DNA of 64,000 nt from Typhlomys cinereus (lineage: Eukaryota > Chordata > Mammalia > Rodentia > Platacanthomyidae): contig JALPQD010000027.1 of assembly GCA_023101885.1 (NCBI GenBank), positions 2,098,392 to 2,162,391 on the forward strand, in the 5' to 3' direction. Made by a program: the position numbers and the translations under genes. The notes beneath the pieces were generated by a model. It searched no databases. It worked only from the letters and a program-made list of their open reading frames with translations, and was not told where the DNA came from. Shown one piece after another: positions 11,587-22,323 of this stretch. Position 1 is the stretch's first letter; each line of letters opens with the position of its first letter.

Positions 11587-11600
11587 GTGCGTGCACACAC
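11255..11600 (+). repeat. B4-like SINE with long (AC)n tail
   Basis: Head 'gggccagagagatgatcagtgcttaaagtg', B-box-like 'agagttcaggtcc', a middle with 'tgagctggacagcaagactagac' and 'gatcctgtctcaaaaaaataa', then an AC repeat of about 25 units (11530-11580) and GTGC variants. Fits the mouse-group composite SINEs. Confidence 0.7.
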
Positions 11601-12112
11601 GCAAATGCATGAACCCCCCATATACATGAAAATGGAAAAAGAAAAAATAGTCATATGAAAAATACTCGTTGATTGCAGTGCTCGAAGAAGAGGTCAATTT
11701 AACTTGTCTTTTCCTGTTTGGTCTTAATCCAGACAACAGTGGGCTTAAATGGTGACTTTTAAACTCAAAGGTTTAGGGTCTGGGGAGATGGCAGCACAGT
11801 GTGCAGGAGACTGCAGGAATGGACAGGGATGTGCACACAGCACTGGCCAGGGGAGCTGAGTTACCTATAAGACCACAGCTCTCAGTACATCCTTGAATTC
11901 TTCCATAATTCTTTGGTGAGGCAGGTTAAGTACTCAGAGTCACACATGATTCTTCTTGGTGTTAAAGTGCCCAGATTAACCAGTCTATGCCCTAAGGTAA
12001 TGGGAATATAGCACTGGTAAGACAGTTTTGACATTTGTTAGTGCCATACTTTTAATACTGTACAAGATGCAATTCTGTGTTTCTGAAACAAAAACCTGTA
12101 ATTTCAGAGATA
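11601..12112. other. Unassigned sequence with a SINE-head remnant
   Basis: A short 'ggtctggggagatggcagcacagtg' at 11777-11801 looks like a lone SINE 5' end. The rest is unrecognised. Confidence 0.45.
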
Positions 12113-12485
12113 GATTGATGTGACAGCTTTGACTGTCACCTAATCACCCGAGATTGGCATCTTCAGTTGTATCTATGAGATGCACCTATGAGAAATTTTC
12201 TAGTTAAGGTAGGCCTGTAAGAAATTATCTAATTGTGTAATTGATGTGAGAAGATGCAGCACACAGTGGGTGGGGCCATTTCCTGCACAGGAGGATAAAG
12301 ATGGACAGAGATAGCGTTTTGTCAAGCCGGAAAGCTGCAATGGTCTTTCCCCCTCTGCTCTTGCTGGTATGACTTCTCCCTACTGTGATCACCTGTAACC
12401 TAGAATCGTGAGCATGAATGTAAAGCCTGTGTTCCCCCTACATTGTATGGACCATCTATTATTGATAGCAGTGAAATTTGCAAGG
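12113..12485 (+). repeat. R1-related repeat, plus
   Basis: Begins 'gatgtgacagctttgactgtcacc', has 'agtgggtggggccattt' near 12265-12281 and a 'gtaaagcctgtgttccc' end. Similar in plan to the R1 family, with larger divergence. Resembles rodent hAT-type fossils; not confirmed. Confidence 0.5.
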
Positions 12486-14688
12486 AGCTAAGACAGCAGG
12501 CTTCTCTCCAAATGTTTCCTCACTAAATTATTCCATTCTTGTATTACAATAGAATGAAGCACCCCAAAATATGTCCCAAAACAGCCACTTTCCTTATGGT
12601 TCAAATTTGTAGGTTAGATGTTTAAGCAGGAAAAAAACCCTCTTCACCTAAAGTTCATTCTTGAAAATTTTAATTTAAATTAAATGTATTACATTAATCA
12701 AATTTAATATATTCATTAAATATAATGTAATTAAATTTAAAGTAGTTATATATATGTAATTAAGTAATGATGGAAAACAGACTTTATGGGAGTTGGTTGG
12801 TTCCTCTAATTCTCATGGTGCTAATGGAGCTCCCTCATGGACAGCTGGCAGAGGGATGCAAGATGGTTTACTTTACTCATGTCTGGTGCTTTGGTAGGAC
12901 AGTCTACAAGCCGGAGACTGGCCACCAGAAAGCCTCTCACACCTGGTGGCCATGAGGTAGCAGGGCTTCTTACTTCACCTCCAGGAGGCATGGCAGCACC
13001 ATATAGCGATTGTGACTTAGTCCAAGCTTCACCACACCATGTACTTCTACTGGTGGGGATATAGATCTCTCCAGAGTCAGGGGGAACACAGATGCACCCT
13101 TAATGGAGGGCAAGTCAAATAAAGCCTGGCTTAAACCTGTCAAAGTGGGGGATCCACTAAGAAGAGGAACACACATACCAAAGAACCAGGGCTTGCATTC
13201 TGTGCATGTTAGTTGTCTCCTCAAAGAAGGGGCTTGTACTGATGGCAGGTGGTAGAGAATGAGCAGTATCCCTAACTAAGCCGGTGACTTCTGAGCTTCC
13301 CTAATGCCTGGTTACGATTACTAGAAAAATGAATTAAAGGGAAATTTGTCTTTAGATATCTTTTATCTGCAATGTACCAACATCTAAACATGTTTGTGGG
13401 ATTTGCAACAAAATGCAGAGGGAGACAAAGTCTACTTGATATGTTTGTATCATTTATGGGATAGCCGTGATTTCCACGTGTGACCAGAGCCCTTGCTACA
13501 AAGGCACCTCTGAGTGAAGACAAGAGACAAAAGAAGATGAAGGTTCAAAGAAAAAAAAATCTAACGTTTTTATTAAAAAAGGAGAATCACAGCATAAAGA
13601 GGCATCTGTGAGCCCTGACACTAAGAAAAGACAAATGAATATAATGTAAGTTACAATAAAAAGAATTTCCTAATAGGACCGTTACAACAAAGTCATGACA
13701 ATTGTGATCCATAGTCTCTGCCAAAATTATAATCAACATGGGGAATGAGAACATTCTCTAAAAAGAAATGTAAAACACACAAAGACAAAATATGTTGATC
13801 TCTTAAGTGCGGATTGAGTCAGTCTTTGTGGACTGGACAGGAGGTTCACATGGAAGTTGCGGTGCCTTGGTACCATCCTTGTATTGACCACATCAAGCTC
13901 CTCACAGTGGAGAGCCAATATCTCCTCAACCAGGCTCAGAGAGAGAAGCTGAGGCAGCCCACCCTGCCCCTGACTTGCTGCTGAGTCTGCCAACAATGGG
14001 GACACTTGGTGCCAGCTGGGGACCCTATGACATGGTGAAGGGACACTTCATTTCCTGTGGATGAGAAAATTATCTGCAGATGTCACCAGTCAAGTCATTC
14101 CTAACCAGGATTGGATTTAGACATTGTTGGCCTTTGAAAGAATGATACCACTTAGATGACAGCCTTTCTTGGAAAGGCATGTATTATCTTAGACAAAGTC
14201 AAAAATCTTTCACGGGGCTTTTGACTTGATCAAGTCATCTCTGCACCAACCCCCATAATCACAACATTCAGTTCAAAAATTGAACTGAATATATTATCCT
14301 TACAGTTTAAAAAAGGGGATTGTGTGTTCTTCTAAACATTGGTGCAATGGAGACAGGGAGAGGAATTCATTATGCTGTGGCTTGAGGAAGAAAGAGAGGC
14401 TGTCTGTCTGCGAGGCCCTGGGCGCATAACCGTACATCGCTGATGTCAGTCTTTGAAGCAGCTAGCCAATTCAGCGGAACAGTAAGTCATTGAAACTGCC
14501 TGATGTGATGATCTCCTTTTCAATGAATTAACTGGTTGCCTGACGAAGATGCTCAGAAGACTCTAATGGTTTCCCTGTGGTAAATGCGTGTCAGAGTCTT
14601 CATTAACCGTCTCGAGGAAAGAAAAATAAAACCCAAGCTGCACACTGTAAATCAGAGGTGCCTTTCTATGGGTTCCACTGCTTCCCAA
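12486..14688. other. Long unassigned stretch
   Basis: No gene, RNA or clear repeat recognised over 2.2 kb. 12660-12760 is nearly pure AT. Small open frames (12767-12955, 13272-13523, 13733-14005) show no domains or conserved start context. Confidence 0.5.
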
Positions 14689-15006
14689 AGAATAATTTGA
14701 AGACTTGGGGTTGAAAAGAAGCTCAGGGGTTAAAGCTTCTGCCTCAAAAGCGAAAGGACCTGAGTTCAGACCCCACAAAAAAAACCTGTGTGGATTGATA
14801 GCAGCTTGATATTCTGGCCCTAGAAGGCAGAGCCTGGGAAACCCTAAAGCAAAGTAATAAAATGCAAGAGCAATTCAGGATGATCTCCGATGTTACCTTC
14901 GGGCCTCCACAGACACACAAATGCCCTCTTGTAAACACCCACATGTACACACATGTATACCCACCCACATGTGAAACACACATACACAAGAATCATTTGA
15001 AGACTT
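14689..15006 (+). repeat. CA-tailed SINE with 18-bp target-site duplication
   Basis: The element is 14707-14988. It begins 'ggggttgaaaagaagctcaggggttaaagc', has a B-box-like 'cctgagttcagacccc', the 'agaaggcagagcctgggaaacc' core, 'gggcctccacagacaca' and a CA-rich end. It is flanked by AGAATAATTTGAAGACTT (14689-14706) and AGAATCATTTGAAGACTT (14989-15006), one mismatch, which fixes both ends. There is no poly(A) tail; the copy ends in a CACATACACA-like tract. Confidence 0.85.
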
Positions 15007-16033
15007 TCCCACCACACTATGCCCAGAAGCAGCAAGGAGCAAATGCCTGGCACTGTGTAATCAAAGTCGGAGCTGTGGAGTGCTGGGAAGAAGATTAGAG
15101 AAAAATCACTGTAGGGCAAACCATTGGCTTGCACAACTCGAGCTCCTGTCTTGGTTCATACAACAGGAGCTTTCACCTGTTGTGGTTGTCTGCACGAAGG
15201 GCTTTCTTCCTCTTTCTTATGTCATCCCCACCAAGGGACTTACTCACCTGGGACAAGGACGCAGTGCCCTCATGTCTTGGTCTCCTTCTATCCCTCTGTT
15301 ACTCGGGATGGCTTGGCTGCAGGACAGAGCCATTCTCCACTCCAACATTCAGGAAGAGGTGCTTCTAAGGGAGACTCAGCCCTGCAGTAACCACATGGAC
15401 TTCCTCTGTTCTGTTTAGCTCTTGTCCATAGTGTGACTCTAATCAGGCTAGTCATAATTGCGTGGTGGTGTTGATATTCCATCCTTCAAATGGTTCCAGA
15501 CTCCGGAGTGGAAGGAAGAAGTATCACTTGTTGTCCCTTCTAGGAAATCCAGGATACTTAAACTCTACTGAGCTATTGTAGCCTATCTTTATCCACTGAG
15601 TCATCTCCCCCATCTCTTTATACAATTTTGATTTTTTTTTTACAAATTCTAAGCATATGTCGTTTTTTATAGCAGAACAAAAGGAACAGCACTATAGAAC
15701 AATTCTTGGAGTTAATTAAATCACTGAAATCCAGAAATTCAGCATACTTCAGGGACAACAAAAAGCTAAAGCTCATTAAAACTAGACTACATGAAACGGT
15801 GGTGTGTCTCTTTGCTGTCTCTGGACTCCACAGTCTGCAACTGACTGTGGTAGATGTATCCATAGGACAGAAATGAGCAAAAACTATGCAGGGCTTTCTC
15901 GCCCTTGAGAGCTGGCTGTCAGATGTTCACCAATACGTGGATATTTGTGGGGACATCTCCAAGGCTTTCCTATTCCTGTCATGATTAATTTCATGCCAGA
16001 ATTAAAGAATTGAATGAAGAGTAAGCATATAGA
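15007..16033. other. Unassigned sequence
   Basis: Several overlapping small open frames at 15080-15482 but no domain, signal peptide or family match. Nothing else recognised. Confidence 0.5.
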
Positions 16034-16036
16034 CTC

Positions 16037-16095
<59 letters not shown>

Positions 16096-16268
16096 GAGAG
16101 GACACTTAAGTATGTGTATCTGTGGAGACCCAGGGGTGACATCAGGGAGTTCTGGAGTTTTTCAGGTTCTGCTTTCCAAAATTGGAATTGCAGGCCATTG
16201 CCATATCTGTCTGTAATTTTTACTTTCAAGGCAAAGGGTTAAACTCCCGAACTATCTCCCTGACCCCT
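16034..16268 (-). repeat. CA-tailed SINE, minus, with (TG)n(AG)n tail
   Basis: Reverse complement starts 'ggggtcagggagatagttcggg' (right end) and ends in (CT)n(CA)n, here read as (TG)n(AG)n at 16037-16103. The core 'ccaggggtgacatcagggag' matches the 10213 copy. Confidence 0.75.
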
Positions 16269-17399
16269 AAATAGTATTCGTTGAGTGCCTATTACACACT
16301 AAATATGCGAAAAGTCATGAGAATTTGGAGATCAACCAAGCAACCCAGATCCTGCCCTTTCTCATGGAGCTCACAGGCTCCTGGAGAGACAGTCTTTAAA
16401 GGCCAATATCATTCAGGAGAAATAGTGCTATAGTATGAGGCATGCATAGGCATGAGGGGCTCCCTGTCTCCATCCACTTCTTTCTCCTATCTGTTCTTTT
16501 CTTCAGAGTTGTGTCTCAGTGAGTGGCGCGCCTCTGCTAGGCACCATGCCTAGACCTTCTTCCCACCCTGCTCTCGCCCACCTCCCTGCCACCAGCATCC
16601 ACTCAGCATCCTTGAACATTCTTCTGTATCTCCATCTCTCATGCTTCCATCCTAGTTCACTGTATCAATCTACATTACCATCCCATCTGAAGCCCAGGAT
16701 GCTGTCCACAGTGCTCATGAGGAAGTCAACCATATTCCCTGGGATTCGAACCAAATCTCAACATGGCTAAAACGTTCTTTGAGTGACTCTCACAGGCGAC
16801 CACATGTTGCAAATCCTGGTGAAGGAGGAGGAGTGTGGATTGACGCACAAATAAGAGGTGAGGAAACATGACCAAACTGAAGAAAATTCATCCCTGAACT
16901 TTTGCTAAACATCATAGAGTTGGATTTGGTTTTGAACCTTTAACTCCTTGCATAATCAGCTCTCGGGTCAAATTTTCATTAGCTATAGTAGAGCCAAAAT
17001 CCCTCAGACAGAAGGCACCATGACCTAGGCAGTTGGGCATTGAGAGGGTCTACAGTCTACCCACCTTCCAATTATAGGTACTGGGACATTTTAAGTTTTT
17101 GGAGCCTTAGCTTTCTGTCTCCAAATGATGCTAACAACACTTAGCTCACAGGCTCAGTGAATATCATCTAAGAATTTGTAAGGCTATTCTTTGTGTCCCG
17201 GGCCTCCCCTGGTCCTCTAGTGCCCTCCTGTGGCCTCTCCAGTGGCATAGGACCTATCAGCTCCTCCCTCCTGGGCAGCTCTACCCATTTCCAGAGCCTC
17301 TACTCTCCAACTGAAATTCAATCTCTTACCTTTCCCTTCACCTTCCAGCCATAATCTGACTGGTAGACAAACTAGATGCACTGATTTCAGAAATGCTGA
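16269..17399. other. Unassigned sequence
   Basis: No gene or repeat recognised. A pyrimidine-rich stretch lies at 16465-16510. The open frame 16519-16770 has no recognisable domain. Confidence 0.5.
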
Positions 17400-17518
17400 T
17401 ATAGCTGGGTTTGGTGGTGCCCACCCATGTCCTAGCAGTACGGAGGCTCAGTCAGAAGGATTGTCATGAGTTTGAAGTCACCATAGACCACACAGCAAGA
17501 TGCTGTCTCCAACACACT
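17400..17518 (+). repeat. B1-like SINE, plus
   Basis: Reads 'gctgggtttggtggtgcccaccc' then 'ctagcagtacggaggctcagtcagaagga' and 'gcaagatgctgtctcc'. This is a degenerate B1 (7SL RNA-derived) monomer with its Pol III A-box region replaced by substitutions. Confidence 0.8.
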
Positions 17519-17796
17519 AGCTAAGATGTGTCAAAAATCCTGTATAAGTGTTGCACAAGTGCAGTGTTTAAAACTTGATGTAAGAATTGACCAATGTGGA
17601 AACTTAAACACTCAGACCAGGAGATCATTGGTGATGACTGAGCAAGGAAATTCTATCTCCTCCCTCAATTACACCTGCACCTCCGTTCACTTCGTGTTTT
17701 CTAGCTCAGTCTCCTCTACTCTGTTAATGCAACTCCACCTGGGTCACTCTTTCAATGACATAGCTGCAAGCACATCACATCACTTTTTGTCTCAGT
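17519..17796. other. Unassigned sequence
   Basis: An open frame (17526-17834) runs into the microsatellite; no domain seen. Confidence 0.5.
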
Positions 17797-17797
17797 C

Positions 17798-17884
<87 letters not shown>
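17797..17884. repeat. (TG)n(AG)n compound microsatellite
   Basis: About 16 TG units followed by about 26 AG units, abutting the R1 copy. Confidence 0.95.
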
Positions 17885-17887
<3 letters not shown>

Positions 17888-18236
17888 TTGGGCACAGGTG
17901 TCAACTTGATGTTGCAGGTTTAAGGAGAATTAGTTGAGTTTAGTCCAGAGTGAACCTGAAGGAGGCCGGATGGGGTTAGGTCCTGGAATAGATCACAGAG
18001 AGCTGGTTGAGAGAGTTGGAATCCTTTTGTGCACTTAGCGAGACATGCTGGTCTGGCAAATAAGGATCATCCCTCTCTCAATTGTTATGTGGTGATGGTG
18101 TGGCCAGTTCCCTTGGCCCTGGTGTGCTCTCCTGTCAAGCTGGACTGAGAACTGTAACTGGACTGTCATAAGGAAATAAACCTTTTGTTCCCTTAAGCCA
18201 TTTGATGATCATTTATCGACAACAATGCAGGCTGAT
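17885..18236 (+). repeat. R1 repeat, plus copy
   Basis: Starts 'gttgggcacaggtgtcaacttgatg' and ends 'cccttaagccatttgatgatc...caatgcagg'. Includes 'agacatgctggtctggcaa' and 'ctcaattgttatgtggtgatgg', shared with the copies at 8.1 and 44 kb. Confidence 0.75.
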
Positions 18237-18501
18237 GTTGCAGTGTGTGTGTGTGTGTGCGTGTGTGTGTGTGTGTGTGTGTACCAAAAGACACACACCT
18301 GTGGAAGCCAAAGGGCAACTTCAGAGATACTCCTGAATTGCTCTGTGATTTCCCACACTTTGCCTTCCAGGACTGGACTTACATGCTTACACCATTTCCA
18401 ACCAGCATTTTTTGTGTGTGTGAGTTCTGGGGATCAGAACTCAGGGCCTTCTGTTTTCAAGGCAAAGTCTTTAATCCTGGAACTATTTCTCCAGTCCCTT
18501 A
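18237..18501 (-). repeat. CA-tailed SINE, minus
   Basis: (TG)n at 18243-18283 is the tail. The right end is antisense of 'gggactggagaaatagttcc'. 'aactcagggccttctg' and 'caaggcaaagtctttaa' mark the antisense tRNA-like head. A TG-rich tract interrupts near 18412-18422. Confidence 0.75.
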
Positions 18502-19040
18502 AATGTTTTCTTTTCCCTACTCTATCCATCTTGAATTATTCAATGCCCTCACCCACACATCTGAGATAGGAAGTTATATGAATATGATATGCAGGCATCC
18601 CTCCATATTTGTGAGTTCTAACTAACCACAAATGTGGTCAGATATTTGGAAGAAATATTAAGTCTGGGTTGCATACAGATAGACTTTTTTCCCTCTGAGT
18701 CTCTAAAGCAACCTACTAACAGGACTATTTGCATAGCATTCACATTGTATCACACATGATCAATCATCTAGAAATGATTTACAGTACAAGTAAATGTGTG
18801 CACAGGATGCATGTGAACCCTATTTTGTTTCATGCCAGAGTCTGAACATCCATGGGTTTGGCACCCACAGGGAGGTCCTTGTATCCTTCAGGGATACCAA
18901 GAGCAACTACATTCTCACATTTTCTCTTTTCTCTAAGAGATTACAGGATAATCGTGTAGAGACCCAAAATACATGGAGGTTTGTTTGGGGGAGGCAAGGA
19001 GGCAGAAAGATGATGGATACAATCATTTTCTTTTTCTCTT
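18502..19040. other. Unassigned sequence
   Basis: No gene or repeat recognised with confidence. Confidence 0.5.
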
Positions 19041-19166
19041 TATTCTGTTTCTTTTAATAGGGCTCTTGTTCTGTTACCCAAGCTGGCCTTCAATTCACTT
19101 TACTTTCTGAACAGGTCTCAAACTTGCTGAGATGACAGATTTGTGCCATTGTACCTGACTCTTCCT
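19041..19166 (-). repeat. B1-like SINE, minus
   Basis: Pyrimidine-rich left end then 'gggctcttgttctgttacccaagctggcc', the antisense of a B1 3' half. The degenerate antisense head lies near 19130-19160. Confidence 0.6.
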
Positions 19167-20040
19167 CACTCTGATTGTTTTTGAGAAAAATTGTCGATTC
19201 TTGTAAAGTTGTGAAATATAATACAAAGAGATCCTTTGTACATTTTGGCCAGTTTGTAACCATGGCAACAGTTTATAAAATGGTAATGTAATGTCATATA
19301 AATGATCCATATAATGTATCTAATGAGATACAGTATAATATAACCAGTGTGCTTATGCAATTTATCTTCCTATTTAGGTTTTTCCCATTTCACTCTTTCA
19401 TTTGTGTGCATTTATATTTGTGCATGCACATGTACTATGTGTAATCTTGCTGCTCACATAGGTTTGCATATTAACCTCCATAGCCTAGTGAAAAGAGTTT
19501 TCACATTGCCTTCTGTAACTGCTTACCTCTTCTGTCCCACATCCCCATTCCTAAGGCTCAATAATCACTAACTTGTTCTCTAGTTATTAAACTTTGCCCC
19601 CCTTTATTTAAAAAAAAAAGGTACACAAATGGATAATTGGGCACGTAATTGGATTACCCTGTGCCCCATCTCCCTATATTTAATCTCTGGAGAGTCACCT
19701 CAGGTATTGAATGTACAACTAGCTTGACCTTTTTTAATTGTTTAATAGTAATGACTGATATGCTCCAACAACAGTTGGTCTAACCTGAGGTCCAATGAAG
19801 GACACTTGAGTAATGTTAGGGATTTGGTGACACTTAGCATGAAAGCAACAGAATCAAGAGACAGTCATAGGTAGAGATTCCAGGCCGGACTTTGAGGGGC
19901 CTTCAATTTCAATGGGACAAGTCATTACCCACAAACTAAGAACCCCTTGCATAGCAGGAGAGGCTAGGCCATGCCAGTTAGTTTCAACTGTCAACTTGAC
20001 ACGGAGTCTCTCAGCCCATCTATGATGAGTCATTTGGTTG
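19167..20040. other. Unassigned, with a possible R1-like scrap
   Basis: AT-rich. 'caactgtcaacttgacac' at 19987-20004 is like the start motif of R1-type repeats and is cut by the SINE at 20041. No gene seen. Confidence 0.45.
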
Positions 20041-20215
20041 GGCCAGTGAGATGGCTCCACGGGTAGGGCACCTGCTTGCTAAACCTGGCAACTAGAGCTC
20101 AACCCCAGGAAGCCACATGGCAGAACTGACTTCTGAAAGTTTTCTTCTGACCTCTGACCTGTGTGCATGGTATGCATGCTCTCTCTCTTTAGTCTCTCTC
20201 AAATAAAATAATAAT
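20041..20215 (+). repeat. B2/B3-like SINE, plus
   Basis: Starts 'gggccagtgagatggctccacgggtagggc' (A-box-like), 'tagagctcaaccccagga' (B-box-like), then 'ttcttctgacctctgacctgtgtgcatgg' and a tail 'caaataaaataataat'. Clear tRNA-derived SINE plan. Confidence 0.8.
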
Positions 20216-20799
20216 AGAATGATATGGGAATCATCTTGGATTGTTCTACCTCCTTATTGCTTTGCTCTGGGGATTTTGTTTTTCATTTCTCTAGGGAAAA
20301 CATACAAGCGCACTATTGCTGGGTCAAATATTAAATTATATACCAATCTGTTTTCCAAATCAGAACTATGTGTAGATGATCCATCCACACCTTTAGTTTT
20401 AGATCTCCTTTGAGGTCTTAGTGGATGTGCACCATCAGAAGATGAGTGGCCCTCAAAGCACCGTCAATGACCTTGACTTATGATGAAAGAGCAAGAGCGG
20501 AAGCTTCAACAAAAGGAAACTGCTACTGTTTCAGATAATAATAGAAAACATTGATTGAGTGCTTATGGTTCCCTAAGCACTGAGAATAAATCCATTTTGT
20601 TACTTTTTACTGCTCTAAGGGTAGACCCTACTTTTCACCCCCAATAGTATAGATTAGGAACCTGCAGCTTAAAAATAGAGACACCTTGCTCCCGCATTCC
20701 AGTTAGCAAGAGGCAGCGGCAGGGCCGGACCTAGAGTAGCTGTGATGTCAGCTACCCAGTTATTCTGTCTTCAGAGTAACAATATAAGAAAACAGCTCT
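20216..20799. other. Unassigned sequence
   Basis: Possible short L1-like antisense scrap 'attgctgggtcaaat' near 20318-20332; too short to assign. No gene. Confidence 0.45.
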
Positions 20800-20971
20800 G
20801 TGCAGGCTAGGTTAGAGTTAGGGTGTTCTCTTTACAGTATCTGGAAATTAAGGTATGTTTTTTACAGTGTGCATATGTGCAGGCTAGGTTAGAGTTAGGG
20901 TGTTTTCTTTCTAATATGAATGACAATTTAAAATTTTTACTATCTCTGGAAATTAAGGAATGTTTTTTGTG

Positions 20972-20976
<5 letters not shown>
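20800..20976 (+). repeat. Imperfect tandem duplication
   Basis: The block from 'gtgcaggctaggttagag' to 'aaattaaggtatgtttttt' (20800-20876) is repeated at 20877-20972, the second copy carrying about 35 extra bases inside. It leads into a (TG)n tract at 20977-21005. Confidence 0.85.
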
Positions 20977-21005
<29 letters not shown>

Positions 21006-21007
<2 letters not shown>

Positions 21008-21630
21008 GTGTGTAAAAAGAGAAAGAAAGATGAGTGAGGGAGGGAAGAAGATAGAAAGGTATACAATAGGTATATAATGATCTTCTTTCAGAAATTGTGA
21101 ATAACTCCTACCCACCCACTTCTCATAACTTGAGGAAGATGATGATATGTTTAAGTAGTAAGAAAAAAGAATCAGCATATCAAAGTACATTGGCAAACAC
21201 GTCCAATGTAAGCAAGAGCAAGAAAAGAAATGATGAAGAGTATTCAAATGAACAAATGTGTGTTTCTGCAAACCAATAAAAGGGACGGCAACTAAGAGCA
21301 AGTATCTGAAAGACAAGAGAAGAACCCAGTAGAGAAAAAGATATATTCATAATTCGAAGACTAAGAAAACTTCCCTGTATAGAAGAACTTAAGCGAGCAA
21401 ACGAACATTGAAATGGGAAGCAGCTGAGCAGAGATCACAAGCCAAGGACCAAGGCAACAGTCAGGGCACTAATACGTAGAAAGATCAAGGATCTAAAGAG
21501 TTTGAAGCAGGATTGTGGAGAAAAGGAAACAAAGAAGAGTGGACGCCACAGGAGAAAGTGGCCCATACCAGGACAACAGGTGTTTGAGGTACAGAGCCAC
21601 AGATGTGAATCTGAAAAGGGCACACTCAAA
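21006..21630. other. Unassigned purine-rich sequence
   Basis: Rich in A and G. Two small open frames (21097-21279, and minus 21435-21629) lack features of genes. Confidence 0.5.
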
Positions 21631-21666
21631 ATGAATGAATGAATGAATGAATGACTAAATAAATAA

Positions 21667-21719
<53 letters not shown>

Positions 21720-21748
21720 TAGATGATAGATAGATAGATAGATAAATA
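21631..21748. repeat. Compound (GAAT)/(GATA)/(GACA) microsatellite
   Basis: GAAT x6-7, then AAAT units, GATA x3, GACA x9-10, and GATA again, ending in AAATAAA. It directly abuts a SINE whose 5' end is missing. Confidence 0.95.
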
Positions 21749-21990
21749 AAGCCTTTGCTTTGCAAGCAAAAAGAACCTGAGTTCAGATTCTCAGATCCCA
21801 TGTAAAAATGCCAGGCGGATATGGTGTGACCTGTAATTCAGGCCCTGGAAGGTAGAGTCGGGAAAACCCCAGAGCAAGCAATAAAGAGGTAGAGCAGTCC
21901 AGGATGATTCCTGAGGTCAGTCTTGGACCTCCAAAGGCACACATACTCTTGAATACATGGACCCCCTGCACACATGCAAAACAAATTTTA
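21749..21990 (+). repeat. CA-tailed SINE, plus, head lost
   Basis: Begins inside the tRNA-like head at 'aagcctttgctttgcaagc' and continues with 'cctgagttcagattc', 'aggccctggaaggtagag', 'agcagtccaggatgattcctgagg' and 'ggacctccaaaggcacaca'. The first ~25 bases are replaced by the microsatellite. Confidence 0.75.
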
Positions 21991-22309
21991 AAAAGAACTT
22001 TTAAAATTCCCGACATTTAGTGAAGACCTATATAGGATAGAGCCAGTTTGAGTTCCAGGGAAAAACTGATGTAGAATAGTTAAAGCAGGCTCATAAACAG
22101 ATTAGACTGGTGACTTTGGGGGAGTGTAAGAAAGAGTTAGAGGGGTCAAGGCAGAAGCACTAGTCACCTCAGTGAGAAAGCAAAGTCAGACTGGCGTAGA
22201 CCTCTCCACAACCATTGGGGGCAGAGGACAAAGAAGCTGGATCTGTATGATCCCAAGGGAAAGACACAGGACTTAATACTTGGTCATGGGTTCAGTCCAT
22301 AGCACCATT
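21991..22309. other. Unassigned sequence; L1-B target flank
   Basis: 'gggttcagtccatagcacc' at 22289-22307 looks like a tRNA-type SINE B-box remnant. It ends at the L1-B insertion site TT|AAAAAG. Confidence 0.5.
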
Positions 22310-22323
22310 AAAAAGTAAAAAGA

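Noticed and set aside
20809..20901. Telomere-like 'ggttagagttaggg' motifs
   Set aside because: Only one or two imperfect units per copy; too short to call a telomeric array.
20807..21316. 169-codon minus open frame
   Set aside because: Spans a local duplication and a TG tract (His-Thr run); no domain or support.
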